Source: Lutraria lutraria (lineage: Eukaryota > Mollusca > Bivalvia > Venerida > Mactridae). Taken from it: 64,000 nt of DNA. Of this stretch, positions 34,222 to 46,263 are shown in pieces. Position 1 is the stretch's first letter, and each line of letters opens with the position of its first letter. Both the position numbers and the translations under genes were made by a program. Location: assembly GCA_964023205.1 (NCBI GenBank), contig OZ026836.1:7501-71500 (forward strand), given 5' to 3'. The notes below the pieces were generated by a model. It was not told the origin of the DNA. It did not search any database and saw only the letters and a list, made by a program, of their open reading frames with translations.

Positions 34222-35121
34222 GCACAATACTCAACCCTAGTAAGCTCCCTTAACTCAAATAAGACCAAGAGTTAACAAGAGTAATCAAGAGTTAGCTAGA
34301 GTAATCAAATACTTACCAGAGTTAGCAAATTTCTCATTAACCCTTACCAGGATTCTTGTTAACTCTCGCCTTTTCAAAAGACTAAACTCAACTTAATTAC
34401 TCTTCAGTAACCTAGCTAAGCACAATACTCAACCCTAGTAAGCTCCCTTAACTCAAATAAGACCAAGAGTTAACAAGAGTAATCAAGAGTTAGCTAGAGT
34501 AATCAAATACTTACCAGAGTTAGCAAATTTCTCATTAACCCTTACCAGGATTCTTGCTAACTCTCGCCTTTTCAAAAGACTAAACTCAACTTAATTACTC
34601 TTCAGTAACCTAGCTAAGCACAATACTCAACCCTAGTAAGCTCCCTTAACTCAAATAAGACCAAGAGTTAACAAGAGTAATCAAGAGTTAGCTAGAGTAA
34701 TCAAATACTTACCAGAGTTAGCAAATTTCTCATTAACCCTGACCAGGATTCTTGTTAACTCTCGCCTTTTCAAAAGACTAAACTCAACTTAATTACTCTT
34801 CAGTAACCTAGCTAAGCACAATACTCAACCCTAGTAAGCTCCCTTAACTCAAATAAGACCAAGAGTTAACAAGAGTAATCAAGAGTTAGCTAGAGTAATC
34901 AAGTACTTACCAGAGTTAGCAAATTTCTCATTAACCCTTACCAGGATTCTTGCTAACTCTCGCATTTTCAAAATACTAAACTCAACTTAATTACTCTTCA
35001 GTAACCTAGCTAAGCACAATACTCAACCCTAGTAAGCTCCCTTAACTCAAATAAGACCAAGAGTTAACAAGAGTTATCAAGAGTCAGCTAGGGTAATCAA
35101 ATACTTACCAGAGTTAGCAAA
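34222..35121 (+). repeat. Satellite run S16, 4.5 monomers
   Basis: A type-E run without the private changes of S11. Confidence 0.95.
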
Positions 35122-36334
35122 TCTGGCATCAGTTACCTAGCTAAGAGCAATACTAAAAAACAGTAAGCTCCTTTAACTCAAATGAGACCAAGAGTTAACA
35201 AGAGTCATCAAGTGTCAGCTAGGGTAATCAAATACTTACAAGAGTTAGCAAATAGAGTTAGCAAATTGGGAAATCTATTTTTAGTAACTTTGATTACCCA
35301 AGCTGACTCTATAGATATAGTGGAAGGCTGAGATTGCTTGCGTATATAGACTTTCAAAGCCTCCAAAGTAAGCTTCTGTACAGTCCATGATACTACATAA
35401 GCACAGTACCCAAAAACAGTAAGCCCTTTAACTCAAATAAGACAAAAAGTTAGCTAGGGTAAGCAAAAGTTACCATTGTTACTATAAATAGATTTATTTC
35501 TTTTTAGAACAATGCCTTGTAAATATGTAAATACAAGTCCACAATTAAGTGGCCCTCCTGCTTTCACACTCGGGACTTGGGACCCGACGATGGCGCAGTT
35601 ACCACTAACTTACTTACTAACTAACTGCTTTTCAGGTTCGGATCCAGCACCCAAATTAATGCATGGCGTGCCGGCTGGCTCCGCAGCTGGCTCTGCCGAC
35701 AGTCAGACAGACCTTTCAACAATATCAATACTAAAAACAGCAAATGGCTCACCCAGAACAGCCGTCCAGCTGGCCAGGTTCGAGCCCAGCACTGAAATTC
35801 ATAGGCGGCCAACGGGCCGGCTGGCTGACTGAATGTTTCTGCCGACAGACAGACCCAGCATTCAAACAATATCAATAATCGATATCCAAAAGGGCTCTAC
35901 GCCCCGTTGCTTAGCTGCCATCCGGCTACCTGGCAGGCTTCAATCCAACCATGCAACCCGATTGGCTCAAATATTCCAGCCGGAAGCCTTCGATTCAAAT
36001 TAATCCATCACGTATGGCAGCTAAATACAACAAAATAAATAAAACTAGCTTACCGTATTTATTTCATATCCAACAAAAATCTTTTTAACAATAATTCCGA
36101 TAAAAACAATAATACCAGCAACACGTCCGAACCCAACGAGCTCCAAAACTGAAATGATTCAAATAAACGGTTAATATGCGCGCGCATACAAATTAGCTCC
36201 GCCTTTCATTCTGTTCTATATATAGAAATTATTCACCATGTGACTGTACCACGTGACTTCTAAATATAGATTGGTCACGTGGGGTGGACATGGGGTGGAC
36301 AACTTGGGGTGGACATCACGTCAAAGTGCCTATA
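35122..36334 (+). repeat. Core U17, class alpha
   Basis: ORF start is at 35512. It opens the incomplete fourth copy. Confidence 0.93.
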
Positions 36335-36378
36335 CCCTAACCCTAACCCTAAAAACCTAACCCTAACCCTAACCCTAG
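36335..36378 (+). repeat. Telomeric tract T17, 44-bp type a
   Basis: Same pattern as T2. Confidence 0.95.
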
Positions 36379-37475
36379 GCACAATACTCAACCCTAGTAA
36401 GCTCCCTTAACTCAAATAAGACCAAGAGTTAACAAGAGTAATCAAGAGTTAGCTAGAGTAATCAAATACTTACCAGAGTTAGCAAATTTCTCATTAACCC
36501 TTACCAGGATTCTTGCTAACTCTCGCATTTTCAAAAGACTAAACTCAACTTAATTACTCTTCAGTAACCTAGCTAAGCACAATACTCAACCCTAGTAAGC
36601 TCCCTTAACTCAAATAAGACCAAGAGTTAACAAGAGTAATCAAGAGTCAGCTAGAGTAATCAAATATTTACCAGAGTTAGCAAATTTCTCATTAACCCTT
36701 ACCAGGATTCTTGCTAACTCTCGCCTTTTCAAAAGACTAAACTCAACTTAATTACTCTTCAGTAACCTAGCTAAGCACAATACTCAACCCTAGTAAGCTC
36801 CCTTAACTCAAATAAGACCAAGAGTTAACAAGAGTAATCAAGAGTCAGCTAGAGTAATCAAATATTTACCAGAGTTAGCAAATTTCTCATTAACCCTTAC
36901 CAGGATTCTTGCTAACTCTCGCCTTTTCAAAAGACTAAACTCAACTTAATTACTCTTCAGTAACCTAGCTAAGCACAATACTCAACCCTAGTAAGCTCCC
37001 TTAACTCAAATAAGACCAAGAGTTAACAAGAGTTATCAAGAGTCAGCTAGAGTAATCAAATACTTACCAGAGTTAGCAAATTTCTCATTAACCCTTACCA
37101 GAATTCTTGCTAACTCTCGCCTTTTCAAAAGACTAAATTCAACTTAATTACTCTTCAGTAACCTAGCTAAGCACAATACTCAACCCTAGTAAGCTCCCTT
37201 AACTCAAATAAGACCAAGAGTTAACAAGAGTAATCAAGAGTCAGCTAGAGTAATCAAATACTTACCAGAGTTAGCAAATTTCTCATTAACCCTTACCAGG
37301 ATTCTTGCTAACTCTCGCATTTTCAAAAGACTAAACTCAACTTAATTACTCTTCAGTAACCTAGCTAAGCACAATACTCAACCCTAGTAAGCTCCCTTAA
37401 CTCAAATAAGACCAAGAGTTAACAGAGTAATCAAGAGTCAGCTAGGGTAATCAAATACTTACCAGAGTTAGCAAA
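36379..37475 (+). repeat. Satellite run S17, 5.5 monomers
   Basis: A type-A run with the gaattc variant near 37101. Confidence 0.95.
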
Positions 37476-38688
37476 TCTGGCATCAGTTACCTAGCTAAGA
37501 ACAATACTCAAAAACAGTAAGCTCCTTTAACTCAAATGAGACCAAGAGTTAACAAGAGTCATCAAGTGTCAGCTAGGGTAATCAAATACTTACAAGAGTT
37601 AGCAAATAGGGTTAGCAAATTGGGAAATCTATTTTTAGTAACTTTGATTACCCAAGCTGACTCTATAGATATAGTGGAAGGCTGAGATTGCTTGCGTATA
37701 TAGACTTTCAAAGCCTCCAAAGTAAGCTTCTGTACCGTCCATGATACTACACAAGCACAGTACCCAAAAACAGTAAGCCCTTTAACGCAAATAAGACAAA
37801 ACGTTAGCTAGGGTAAGCAAAAGTTACCATTGTTACTATAAATAGATTTATTTCTTTTTAGAACAATGCCTTGTAAATATGTAAATACAAGTCCACAATT
37901 AAGTGGCCCTCCTGCTTTCACACTCGGGACTTGGGACCCGACGATGGCGCAGTTACCACTAACTTACTTACTAACTAACTGCTTTTCAGGTTCGGATCCA
38001 GCACCCAAATTAATGCATGGCGTGCCGGCTGGCTCCGCAGCTGGCTTTGCCGACAGTCAGACAGACCTTTCAACAATATCAATACTAAAAACAGCAAATG
38101 GCTCACCCAGAACAGCCGTCCAGCTGGCCAGGTTCGAGCCCAGCACCGAAATTCATAGGCGGCCAACGGGCCGGCTGGCTGACTGAATGTTTCTGCCGAC
38201 AGACAGACCCAGCATTCAAACAATATCAATAATCGATATCCAAAATGGCTCTACGCCCCGTTGCTTAGCTGCCATCCGGCTACCTGGCAGGCTTCAATCC
38301 AACCATGCAACCCGATTGGCTCAAATATTCCAGCCGGAAGCCTTCGATTCAAATTAATCCATCACGTATGGCAGCTAAATACAACAAAATAAATAAAACT
38401 AGCTTACCGTATTTATTTCATATCCAACAATAATCTTTTTAACAATAATTCCGATAAAAACAATAACACCAGCAACACGTCCGAACCCAACGAGCTCCAA
38501 AACTGAAATGATTCAAATAAACGGTTGAGATGCGCGCGCATACAAATTAGCTCCGCCTTTCATTCTGTTCTATATATAGAAATTATTCACCATGTGACTG
38601 TACCACGTGACTTCTAAATATAGATTGGTCACGTGGGGTGGACATGGGGTGGACAACTTGGGGTGGACATCACGTCAAAGTGCCTATA
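37476..38688 (+). repeat. Core U18, class beta
   Basis: ORF start is at 37866. It carries all beta markers and an intact CG palindrome, unlike U13. Confidence 0.93.
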
Positions 38689-38732
38689 CCCTAACCCTAA
38701 CCCTAAAAACCTAACCCTAACCCTAACCCTAG
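38689..38732 (+). repeat. Telomeric tract T18, 44-bp type a
   Basis: Same pattern as T3. Confidence 0.95.
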
Positions 38733-39631
38733 GCACAATACTCAACCCTAGTAAGCTCCCTTAACTCAAATAAGACCAAGAGTTAACAAGAGTAATCAAG
38801 AGTTAGCTAGAGTAATCAAATACTTACCAGAGTTAGCAAATTTCTCATTAACCCTTACCAGGATTCTTGCTAACTCTCGCATTTTCAAAAGACTAAACTC
38901 AACTTAATTACTCTTCAGTAACCTAGCTAAGCACAATACTCAACCCTAGTAAGCTCCCTTAACTCAAATAAGACCAAGAGTTAACAAGAGTAATCAAGAG
39001 TCAGCTAGAGTAATCAAATATTTACCAGAGTTAGCAAATTTCTCATTAACCCTTACCAGGATTCTTGCTAACTCTCGCCTTTTCAAAAGACTAAACTCAA
39101 CTTAATTACTCTTCAGTAACCTAGCTAAGCACAATACTCAACCCTAGTAAGCTCCCTTAACTCAAATAAGACCAAGAGTTAACAAGAGTAATCAAGAGTC
39201 AGCTAGAGTAATCAAATATTTACCAGAGTTAGCAAATTTCTCATTAACCCTTACCAGGATTCTTGCTAACTCTCGCCTTTTCAAAAGACTAAATTCAACT
39301 TAATTACTCTTCAGTAACCTAGCTAAGCACAATACTCAACCCTAGTAAGCTCCCTTAACTCAAATAAGACCAAGAGTTAACAAGAGTAATCAAGAGTCAG
39401 CTAGAGTAATCAAATACTTACCAGAGTTAGCAAATTTCTCATTAACCCTTACCAGGATTCTTGCTAACTCTCGCATTTTCAAAAGACTAAACTCAACTTA
39501 ATTACTCTTCAGTAACCTAGCTAAGCACAATACTCAACCCTAGTAAGCTCCCTTAACTCAAATAAGACCAAGAGTTAACAGAGTAATCAAGAGTCAGCTA
39601 GGGTAATCAAATACTTACCAGAGTTAGCAAA
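38733..39631 (+). repeat. Satellite run S18, 4.5 monomers
   Basis: A type-B run. Confidence 0.95.
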
Positions 39632-40843
39632 TCTGGCATCAGTTACCTAGCTAAGAACAATACTCAAAAACAGTAAGCTCCTTTAACTCAAATGAGACCA
39701 AGAGTTAACAAGAGTCATCAAGTGTCAGCTAGGGTAATCAAATACTTACAAGAGTTAGCAAATAGGGTTAGCAAATTGGGAAATCTATTTTTAGTAACTT
39801 TGATTACCCAAGCTGACTCTATAGATATAGTGGAAGGCTGAGATTGCTTGCGTATATAGACTTTCAAAGCCTCCAAAGTAAGCTTCTGTACCGTCCATGA
39901 TACTACACAAGCACAGTACCCAAAAACAGTAAGCCCTTTAACGCAAATAAGACAAAAAGTTAGCTAGGGTAAGCAAAAGTTACCATTGTTACTATAAATA
40001 GATTTATTTCTTTTTAGAACAATGCCTTGTAAATATGTAAATACAAGTCCACAATTAAGTGGCCCTCCTGCTTTCACACTCGGGACTTGGGACCCGACGA
40101 TGGCGCAGTTACCACTAACTTACTTACTAACTAACTGCTTTTCAGGTTCGGATCCAGCACCCAAATTAATGCATGGCGTGCCGGCTGGCTCCGCAGCTGG
40201 CTCTGCCGACAGTCAGACAGACCTTTCAACAATATCAATACTAAAAACAGCAAATGGCTCACCCAGAACAGCCGTCCAGCTGGCCAGGTTCGAGCCCAGC
40301 ACTGAAATTCATAGGCGGCCAACGGGCCGGCTGGCTGACTGAATGTTTCTGCCGACAGACAGACCCAGCATTCAAACAATATCAATAATCGATATCCAAA
40401 AGGGCTCTACGCCCCGTTGCTTAGCTGCCATCCGGCTACCTGGCAGGCTTCAATCCAACCATGCAACCCGATTGGCTCAAATATTCCAGCCGGAAGCCTT
40501 CGATTCAAATTAATCCATCACGTATGGCAGCTAAATACAACAAAATAAATAAAACTAGCTTACCGTATTTATTTCATATCCAACAAAAATCTTTTTAACA
40601 ATAATTCCGATAAAAACAATAATACCAGCAACACGTCCGAACCCAACGAGCTCCAAAACTGAAATGATTCAAATAAACGGTTAATATGCGCGCGCATACA
40701 AATTAGCTCCGCCTTTCATTCTGTTCTATATATAGAAATTATTCACCATGTGACTGTACCACGTGACTTCTAAATATAGATTGGTCACGTGGGGTGGACA
40801 TGGGGTGGACAACTTGGGGTGGACATCACGTCAAAGTGCCTAT

Positions 40844-40844
<1 letters not shown>
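39632..40844 (+). repeat. Core U19, class gamma
   Basis: ORF start is at 40022. It is a beta-alpha mosaic like U4. Confidence 0.93.
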
Positions 40845-40875
<31 letters not shown>

Positions 40876-40885
40876 CCCTAACCCT
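40845..40885 (+). repeat. Telomeric tract T19, 41-bp type b
   Basis: It has the same length as T9 but reaches it by an extra plain CCCTAA rather than by a CCCTAAACC variant, so the gain was independent. Confidence 0.95.
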
Positions 40886-41024
40886 CAACTTAATTACTCT
40901 TCAGTAACCTAGCTAAGCACAATACTCAACCCTAGTAAGCTCCCTTAACTCAAATAAGACCAAGAGTTAACAAGAGTTATCAAGAGTCAGCTAGGGTAAT
41001 CAAATACTTACCAGAGTTAGCAAA
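40886..41024 (+). repeat. Satellite run S19, 0.7 monomer
   Basis: A partial monomer, equivalent to S4. Confidence 0.95.
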
Positions 41025-42237
41025 TCTGGCATCAGTTACCTAGCTAAGAACAATACTCAAAAACAGTAAGCTCCTTTAACTCAAATGAGACCAAGAGTTA
41101 ACAAGAGTCATGAAGTGTCAGCTAGGGTAATCAAATACTTACAAGAGTTAGCAAATAGGGTTAGCAAATTGGGAAATCTATTTTTAGTAACTTTGATTAC
41201 CCAAGCTGACTCTATAGATATAGTGGAAGGCTGAGATTGCTTGCGTATATAGACTTTCAAAGCCTCCAAAGTAAGCTTCTGTACAGTCCATGATACTACA
41301 TAAGCACAGTACCCAAAAACAGTAAGCCCTTTAACGCAAATAAGACAAAAAGTTAGCTAGGGTAAGCAAAAGTTACCATTGTTACTATAAATAGATTTAT
41401 TTCTTTTTAGAACAATGCCTTGTAAATATGTAAATACAAGTCCACAATTAAGTGGCCCTCCTGCTTTCACACTCGGGACTTGGGACCCGACGATGGCGCA
41501 GTTACCACTAACTTACTTACTAACTAACTGCTTTTCAGGTTCGGATCCAGCACCCAAATTAATGCATGGCGTTCCGGCTGGCTCCGCAGCTGAATCTGCC
41601 GACAGTCAGACAGACCTTTCAACAATATCAATACTAAAAACAGCAAATGGCTCACCCAGAACAGCCGTCCAGCTGGCCAGGTTCGAGCCCAGCACTGAAA
41701 TTCATAGGCGGCCAACGGGCCGGCTGGCTGACTGAATGTTTCTGCCGACAGACAGACCCAGCATTCAAACAATATCAATAATCGATATCCAAAATGGCTC
41801 TACGCCCCGTTGCTTAGCTGCCATCCGGCTACCTGGCAGGCTTCAATCCAACCATGCAACCCGATTGGCTCAAATATTCCAGCCGGAAGCCTTCGATTCA
41901 AATTAATCCATCACGTATGGCAGCTAAATACAACAAAATAAATAAAACTAGCTTACCGTATTTATTTCATATCCAACAAAAATCTTTTTAACAATAATTC
42001 CGATAAAAACAATAATACCAGCAACACGTCCGAACCCAACGAGCTCCAAAACTGAAATGATTCAAATAAACGGTTAACATGCGCGCGCATACAAATTAGC
42101 TCCGCCTTTCATTCTGTTCTATATATAGAAATTATTCACCATGTGACTGTACCACGTGACTTCTAAATATAGATTGGTCACGTGGGGTGGACATGGGGTG
42201 GACAACTTGGGGTGGACATCACGTCAAAGTGCCTATA
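41025..42237 (+). repeat. Core U20, class delta
   Basis: ORF start is at 41415. It carries the delta markers. The first telomere base after GCCTATA is changed (tatatcctaa), unique in the window. Confidence 0.93.
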
Positions 42238-42296
42238 TCCTAACCCTAAACCCTAACCCTAACCCTAACCCTAACCCCTAACCTAACCCTAACCCT
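42238..42296 (+). repeat. Telomeric tract T20, 59-bp type e
   Basis: It contains CCCTAAA, CCCCTAA and CCTAA variants and joins the satellite as CCCT|TAATTACTC, a fourth kind of join. Confidence 0.95.
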
Positions 42297-45004
42297 TAAT
42301 TACTCTTCAGTAACCTAGCTAAGCACAATACTCAACCCTAGTAAGCTCCCTTAACTCAAATAAGACCAAGAGTTAACAAGAGTAATCAAGAGTTAGCTAG
42401 AGTAATCAAATACTTACCAGAGTTAGCAAATTTCTCATTAACCCTTACCAGGATTCTTGCTAACTCTCGCCTTTTCAAAAGACTAAACTCAACTTAATTA
42501 CTCTTCAGTAACCTAGCTAAGCACAATACTCAACCCTAGTAAGCTCCCTTAACTCAAATAAGACCAAGAGTTAACAAGAGTAATCAAGAGTTAGCTAGAG
42601 TAATCAAATACTTACCAGAGTTAGCAAATTTCTCATTAACCCTTACCAGGATTCTTGTTAACTCTCGCCTTTTCAAAAGACTAAACTCAACTTAATTACT
42701 CTTCAGTAACCTAGCTAAGCACAATACTCAACCCTAGTAAGCTCCCTTAACTCAAATAAGACCAAGAGTTAACAAGAGTAATCAAGAGTTAGCTAGAGTA
42801 ATCAAATACTTACCAGAGTTAGCAAATTTCTCATTAACCCTTACCAGGATTCTTGCTAACTCTCGCCTTTTCAAAAGACTAAACTCAACTTAATTACTCT
42901 TCAGTAACCTAGCTAAGCACAATACTCAACCCTAGTAAGCTCCCTTAACTCAAATAAGACCAAGAGTTAACAAGAGTAATCAAGAGTCAGCTAGAGTAAT
43001 CAAATACTTACCAGAGTTAGCAAATTTCTCATTAACCCTTACCAGGATTCTTGCTAACTCTCGCCTTTTCAAAAGACTAAACTCAACTTAATTACTCTTC
43101 AGTAACCTAGCTAAGCACAATACTCAACCCTAGTAAGCTCCCTTAACTCAAATAAGACCAAGAGTTAACAAGAGTAATCAAGAGTTAGCTAGAGTAATCA
43201 AATACTTACCAGAGTTAGCAAATTTCTCGTTAACCCTTACCAGGATTCTCGCTAACTCTCGCCTTTTCAAAAGACTAAACTCAACTTAATTACTCTTCAG
43301 TAACCTAGCTAAGCACAATACTCAACCCTAGTAAGCTCCCTTAACTCAAATAAGACCAAGAGTTAACAAGAGTAATCAAGAGTTAGCTAGAGTAATCAAA
43401 TACTTACCAGAGTTAGCAAATTTCTCATTAACCCTTACCAGGATTCTTGCTAACTCTCGCCTTTTCAAAACACTAAACTCAACTTAATTACTCTTCAGTA
43501 ACCTAGCTAAGCACAATACTCAACCCTAGTAAGCTCCCTTAACTCAAATAAGACCAAGAGTTAACAAGAGTAATCAAGAGTTAGCTAGAGTAATCAAATA
43601 CTTACCAGAGTTAGCAAATTTCTCATTAACCCTTACCAGGATTCTTGCTAACTCTCGCCTTTTCAAAAGACTAAACTCAACTTAATTACTCTTCAGTAAC
43701 CTAGCTAAGCACAATACTCAACCCTAGTAAGCTCCCTTAACTCAAATAAGACCAAGAGTTAACAAGAGTAATCAAGAGTTAGCTAGAGTAATCAAATACT
43801 TACCAGAGTTAGCAAATTTCTCGTTAACCCTTACCAGGATTCTTGCTAACTCTCGCCTTTTCAAAAGACTAAACTCAAATTAATTACTCTTCAGTAACCT
43901 AGCTAAGCACAATACTCAACCCTAGTAAGCTCCCTTAACTCAAATAAGACCAAGAGTTAACAAGAGTAATCAAGAGTTAGCTAGAGTAATCAAATACTTA
44001 CCAGAGTTAGCAAATTTCTCATTAACCCTTACCAGGATTCTTGCTAACTCTCGCCTTTTCAAAAGACTAAACTCAACTTAATTACTCTTCAGTAACCTAG
44101 CTAAGCACAATACTCAACCCTAGTAAGCTCCCTTAACTCAAATAAGACCAAGAGTTAACAAGAGTAATCAAGAGTTAGCTAGAGTAATCAAATACTTACC
44201 AGAGTTAGCAAATTTCTCATTAACCCTTACCAGGATTCTTGTTAACTCTCGCCTTTTCAAAAGACTAAACTCAACTTAATTACTCTTCAGTAACCTAGCT
44301 AAGCACAATACTCAACCCTAGTAAGCTCCCTTAACTCAAATAAGACCAAGAGTTAACAAGAGTAATCAAGAGTTAGCTAGAGTAATCAAATACTTACCAG
44401 AGTTAGCAAATTTCTCATTAACCCTTACCAGGATTCTTGCTAACTCTCGCCTTTTCAAAAGACTAAACTCAACTTAATTACTCTTCAGTAACCTAGCTAA
44501 GCACAATACTCAACCCTAGTAAGCTCCCTTAACTCAAATAAGACCAAGAGTTAACAAGAGTAATCAAGAGTTAGCTAGAGTAATCAAATACTTACCAGAG
44601 TTAGCAAATTTCTCATTAACCCTTACCAGGATTCTTGTTAACTCTCGCCTTTTCAAAAGACTAAACTCAACTTAATTACTCTTCAGTAACCTAGCTAAGC
44701 ACAATACTCAACCCTAGTAAGCTCCCTTAACTCAAATAAGACCAAGAGTTAACAAGAGTAATCAAGAGTTAGCTAGAGTAATCAAATACTTACCAGAGTT
44801 AGCAAATTTCTCATTAACCCTTACCAGGATTCTTGCTAACTCTCGCCTTTTCAAAATACTAAACTCAACTTAATTACTCTTCAGTAACCTAGCTAAGCAC
44901 AATACTCAACCCTAGTAAGCTCCCTTAACTCAAATAAGACCAAGAGTTAACAAGAGTTATCAAGAGTCAGCTAGGGTAATCAAATACTTACCAGAGTTAG
45001 CAAA
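42297..45004 (+). repeat. Satellite run S20, 13.7 monomers
   Basis: This is a long run whose monomer variants (ctcgttaaccc with attctcgc at 43228-43250, aaaacacta at 43467, tcaaattaatt near 43876, gccttttcaaaatact at the end) give a unique barcode repeated in S21. Confidence 0.95.
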
Positions 45005-46217
45005 TCTGGCATCAGTTACCTAGCTAAGAACAATACTAAAAAACAGTAAGCTCCTTTAACTCAAATGAGACCAAGGGTTAACAAGAGTCATCAAGTGTCA
45101 GCTAGGGTAATCAAATACTTACAAGAGTTAGCAAATAGAGTTAGCAAATTGGGAAATCTATTTTTAGTAACTTTGATTACCCAAGCTGACTCTATAGATA
45201 TAGTGGAAGGCTGAGATTGCTTGCGTATATAGACTTTCAAAGCCTCCAAAGTAAGCTTCTGTACAGTCCATGATACTACATAAGCACAGTACCCAAAAAC
45301 AGTAAGCCCTTTAACTCAAATAAGACAAAAAGTTAGCTAGGGTAAGCAAAAGTTACCATTGTTACTATAAATAGATTTATTTCTTTTTAGAACAATGCCT
45401 TGTAAATATGTAAATACAAGTCCACAATTAAGTGGCCCTCCTGCTTTCACACTCGGGACTTGGGACCCGACGATGGCGCAGTTACCACTAACTTACTTAC
45501 TAACTAACTGCTTTTCAGGTTCGGATCCAGCACCCAAATTAATGCATGGCGTGCCGGCTGGCTCCGCAGCTGGCTCTGCCGACAGTCAGACAGACCTTTC
45601 AACAATATCAATACTAAAAACAGCAAATGGCTCACCCAGAACAGCCGTCCAGCTGGCCAGGTTCGAGCCCAGCACTGAAATTCATAGGCGGCCAACGGGC
45701 CGGCTGGCTGACTGAATGTTTCTGCCGACAGACAGACCCAGCATTCAAACAATATCAATAATCGATATCCAAAAGGGCTCTACGCCCCGTTGCTTAGCTG
45801 CCATCCGGCTACCTGGCAGGCTTCAATCCAACCATGCAACCCGATTGGCTCAAATATTCCAGCCGGAAGCCTTCGATTCAAATTAATCCATCACGTATGG
45901 CAGCTAAATACAACAAAATAAATAAAACTAGCTTACCGTATTTATTTCATATCCAACAAAAATCTTTTTAACAATAATTCCGATAAAAACAATAATACCA
46001 GCAACACGTCCGAACCCAACGAGCTCCAAAACTGAAATGATTCAAATAAACGGTTAATATGCGCGCGCATACAAATTAGCTCCGCCTTTCATTCTGTTCT
46101 ATATATAGAAATTATTCACCATGTGACTGTACCACGTGACTTCTAAATATAGATTGGTCACGTGGGGTGGACATGGGGTGGACAACTTGGGGTGGACATC
46201 ACGTCAAAGTGCCTATA
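45005..46217 (+). repeat. Core U21, class alpha, variant
   Basis: ORF start is at 45395. It has alpha markers but aagaacaatactaaaa at the left (alpha of copies 1-4 has aagagcaat) and a private caagggttaac. Confidence 0.93.
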
Positions 46218-46263
46218 CCCTAACCCTAACCCTAACCCTAACCCCTAACCTAACCCTAACCCT
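46218..46263 (+). repeat. Telomeric tract T21, 46-bp type e
   Basis: It is 13 bp shorter than T20, otherwise the same right half and satellite join. Confidence 0.95.

Larger units (their letters stand above)
24422..35121 (+). repeat. Five-unit higher-order repeat, copy 3 (10,700 bp)
   Basis: It is 11 bp shorter than copy 2: -6 bp in the type-b tract and -5 bp in the type-c tract. The A, B and E unit lengths (2354, 2156, 2179 ORF to ORF) are unchanged. Confidence 0.9.
35122..42237 (+). repeat. Five-unit higher-order repeat, copy 4, incomplete
   Basis: Alpha, beta, gamma and delta cores follow in the normal order with normal spacings (2354, 2156, 1393). The order breaks at the telomeric tract after the delta core, where a different tract and a 13.7-monomer run replace the expected ones. 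Confidence 0.88.
42297..46263 (+). repeat. 3.97-kb tandem duplication, first copy
   Basis: Satellite S20 plus core U21 plus tract T21 is repeated as S21, U22 and T22 (46264-50230) with the same length and the same private variants, including caagggttaac in the core (45075 and 49042). The duplication is therefore recent. Confidence 0.9.
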
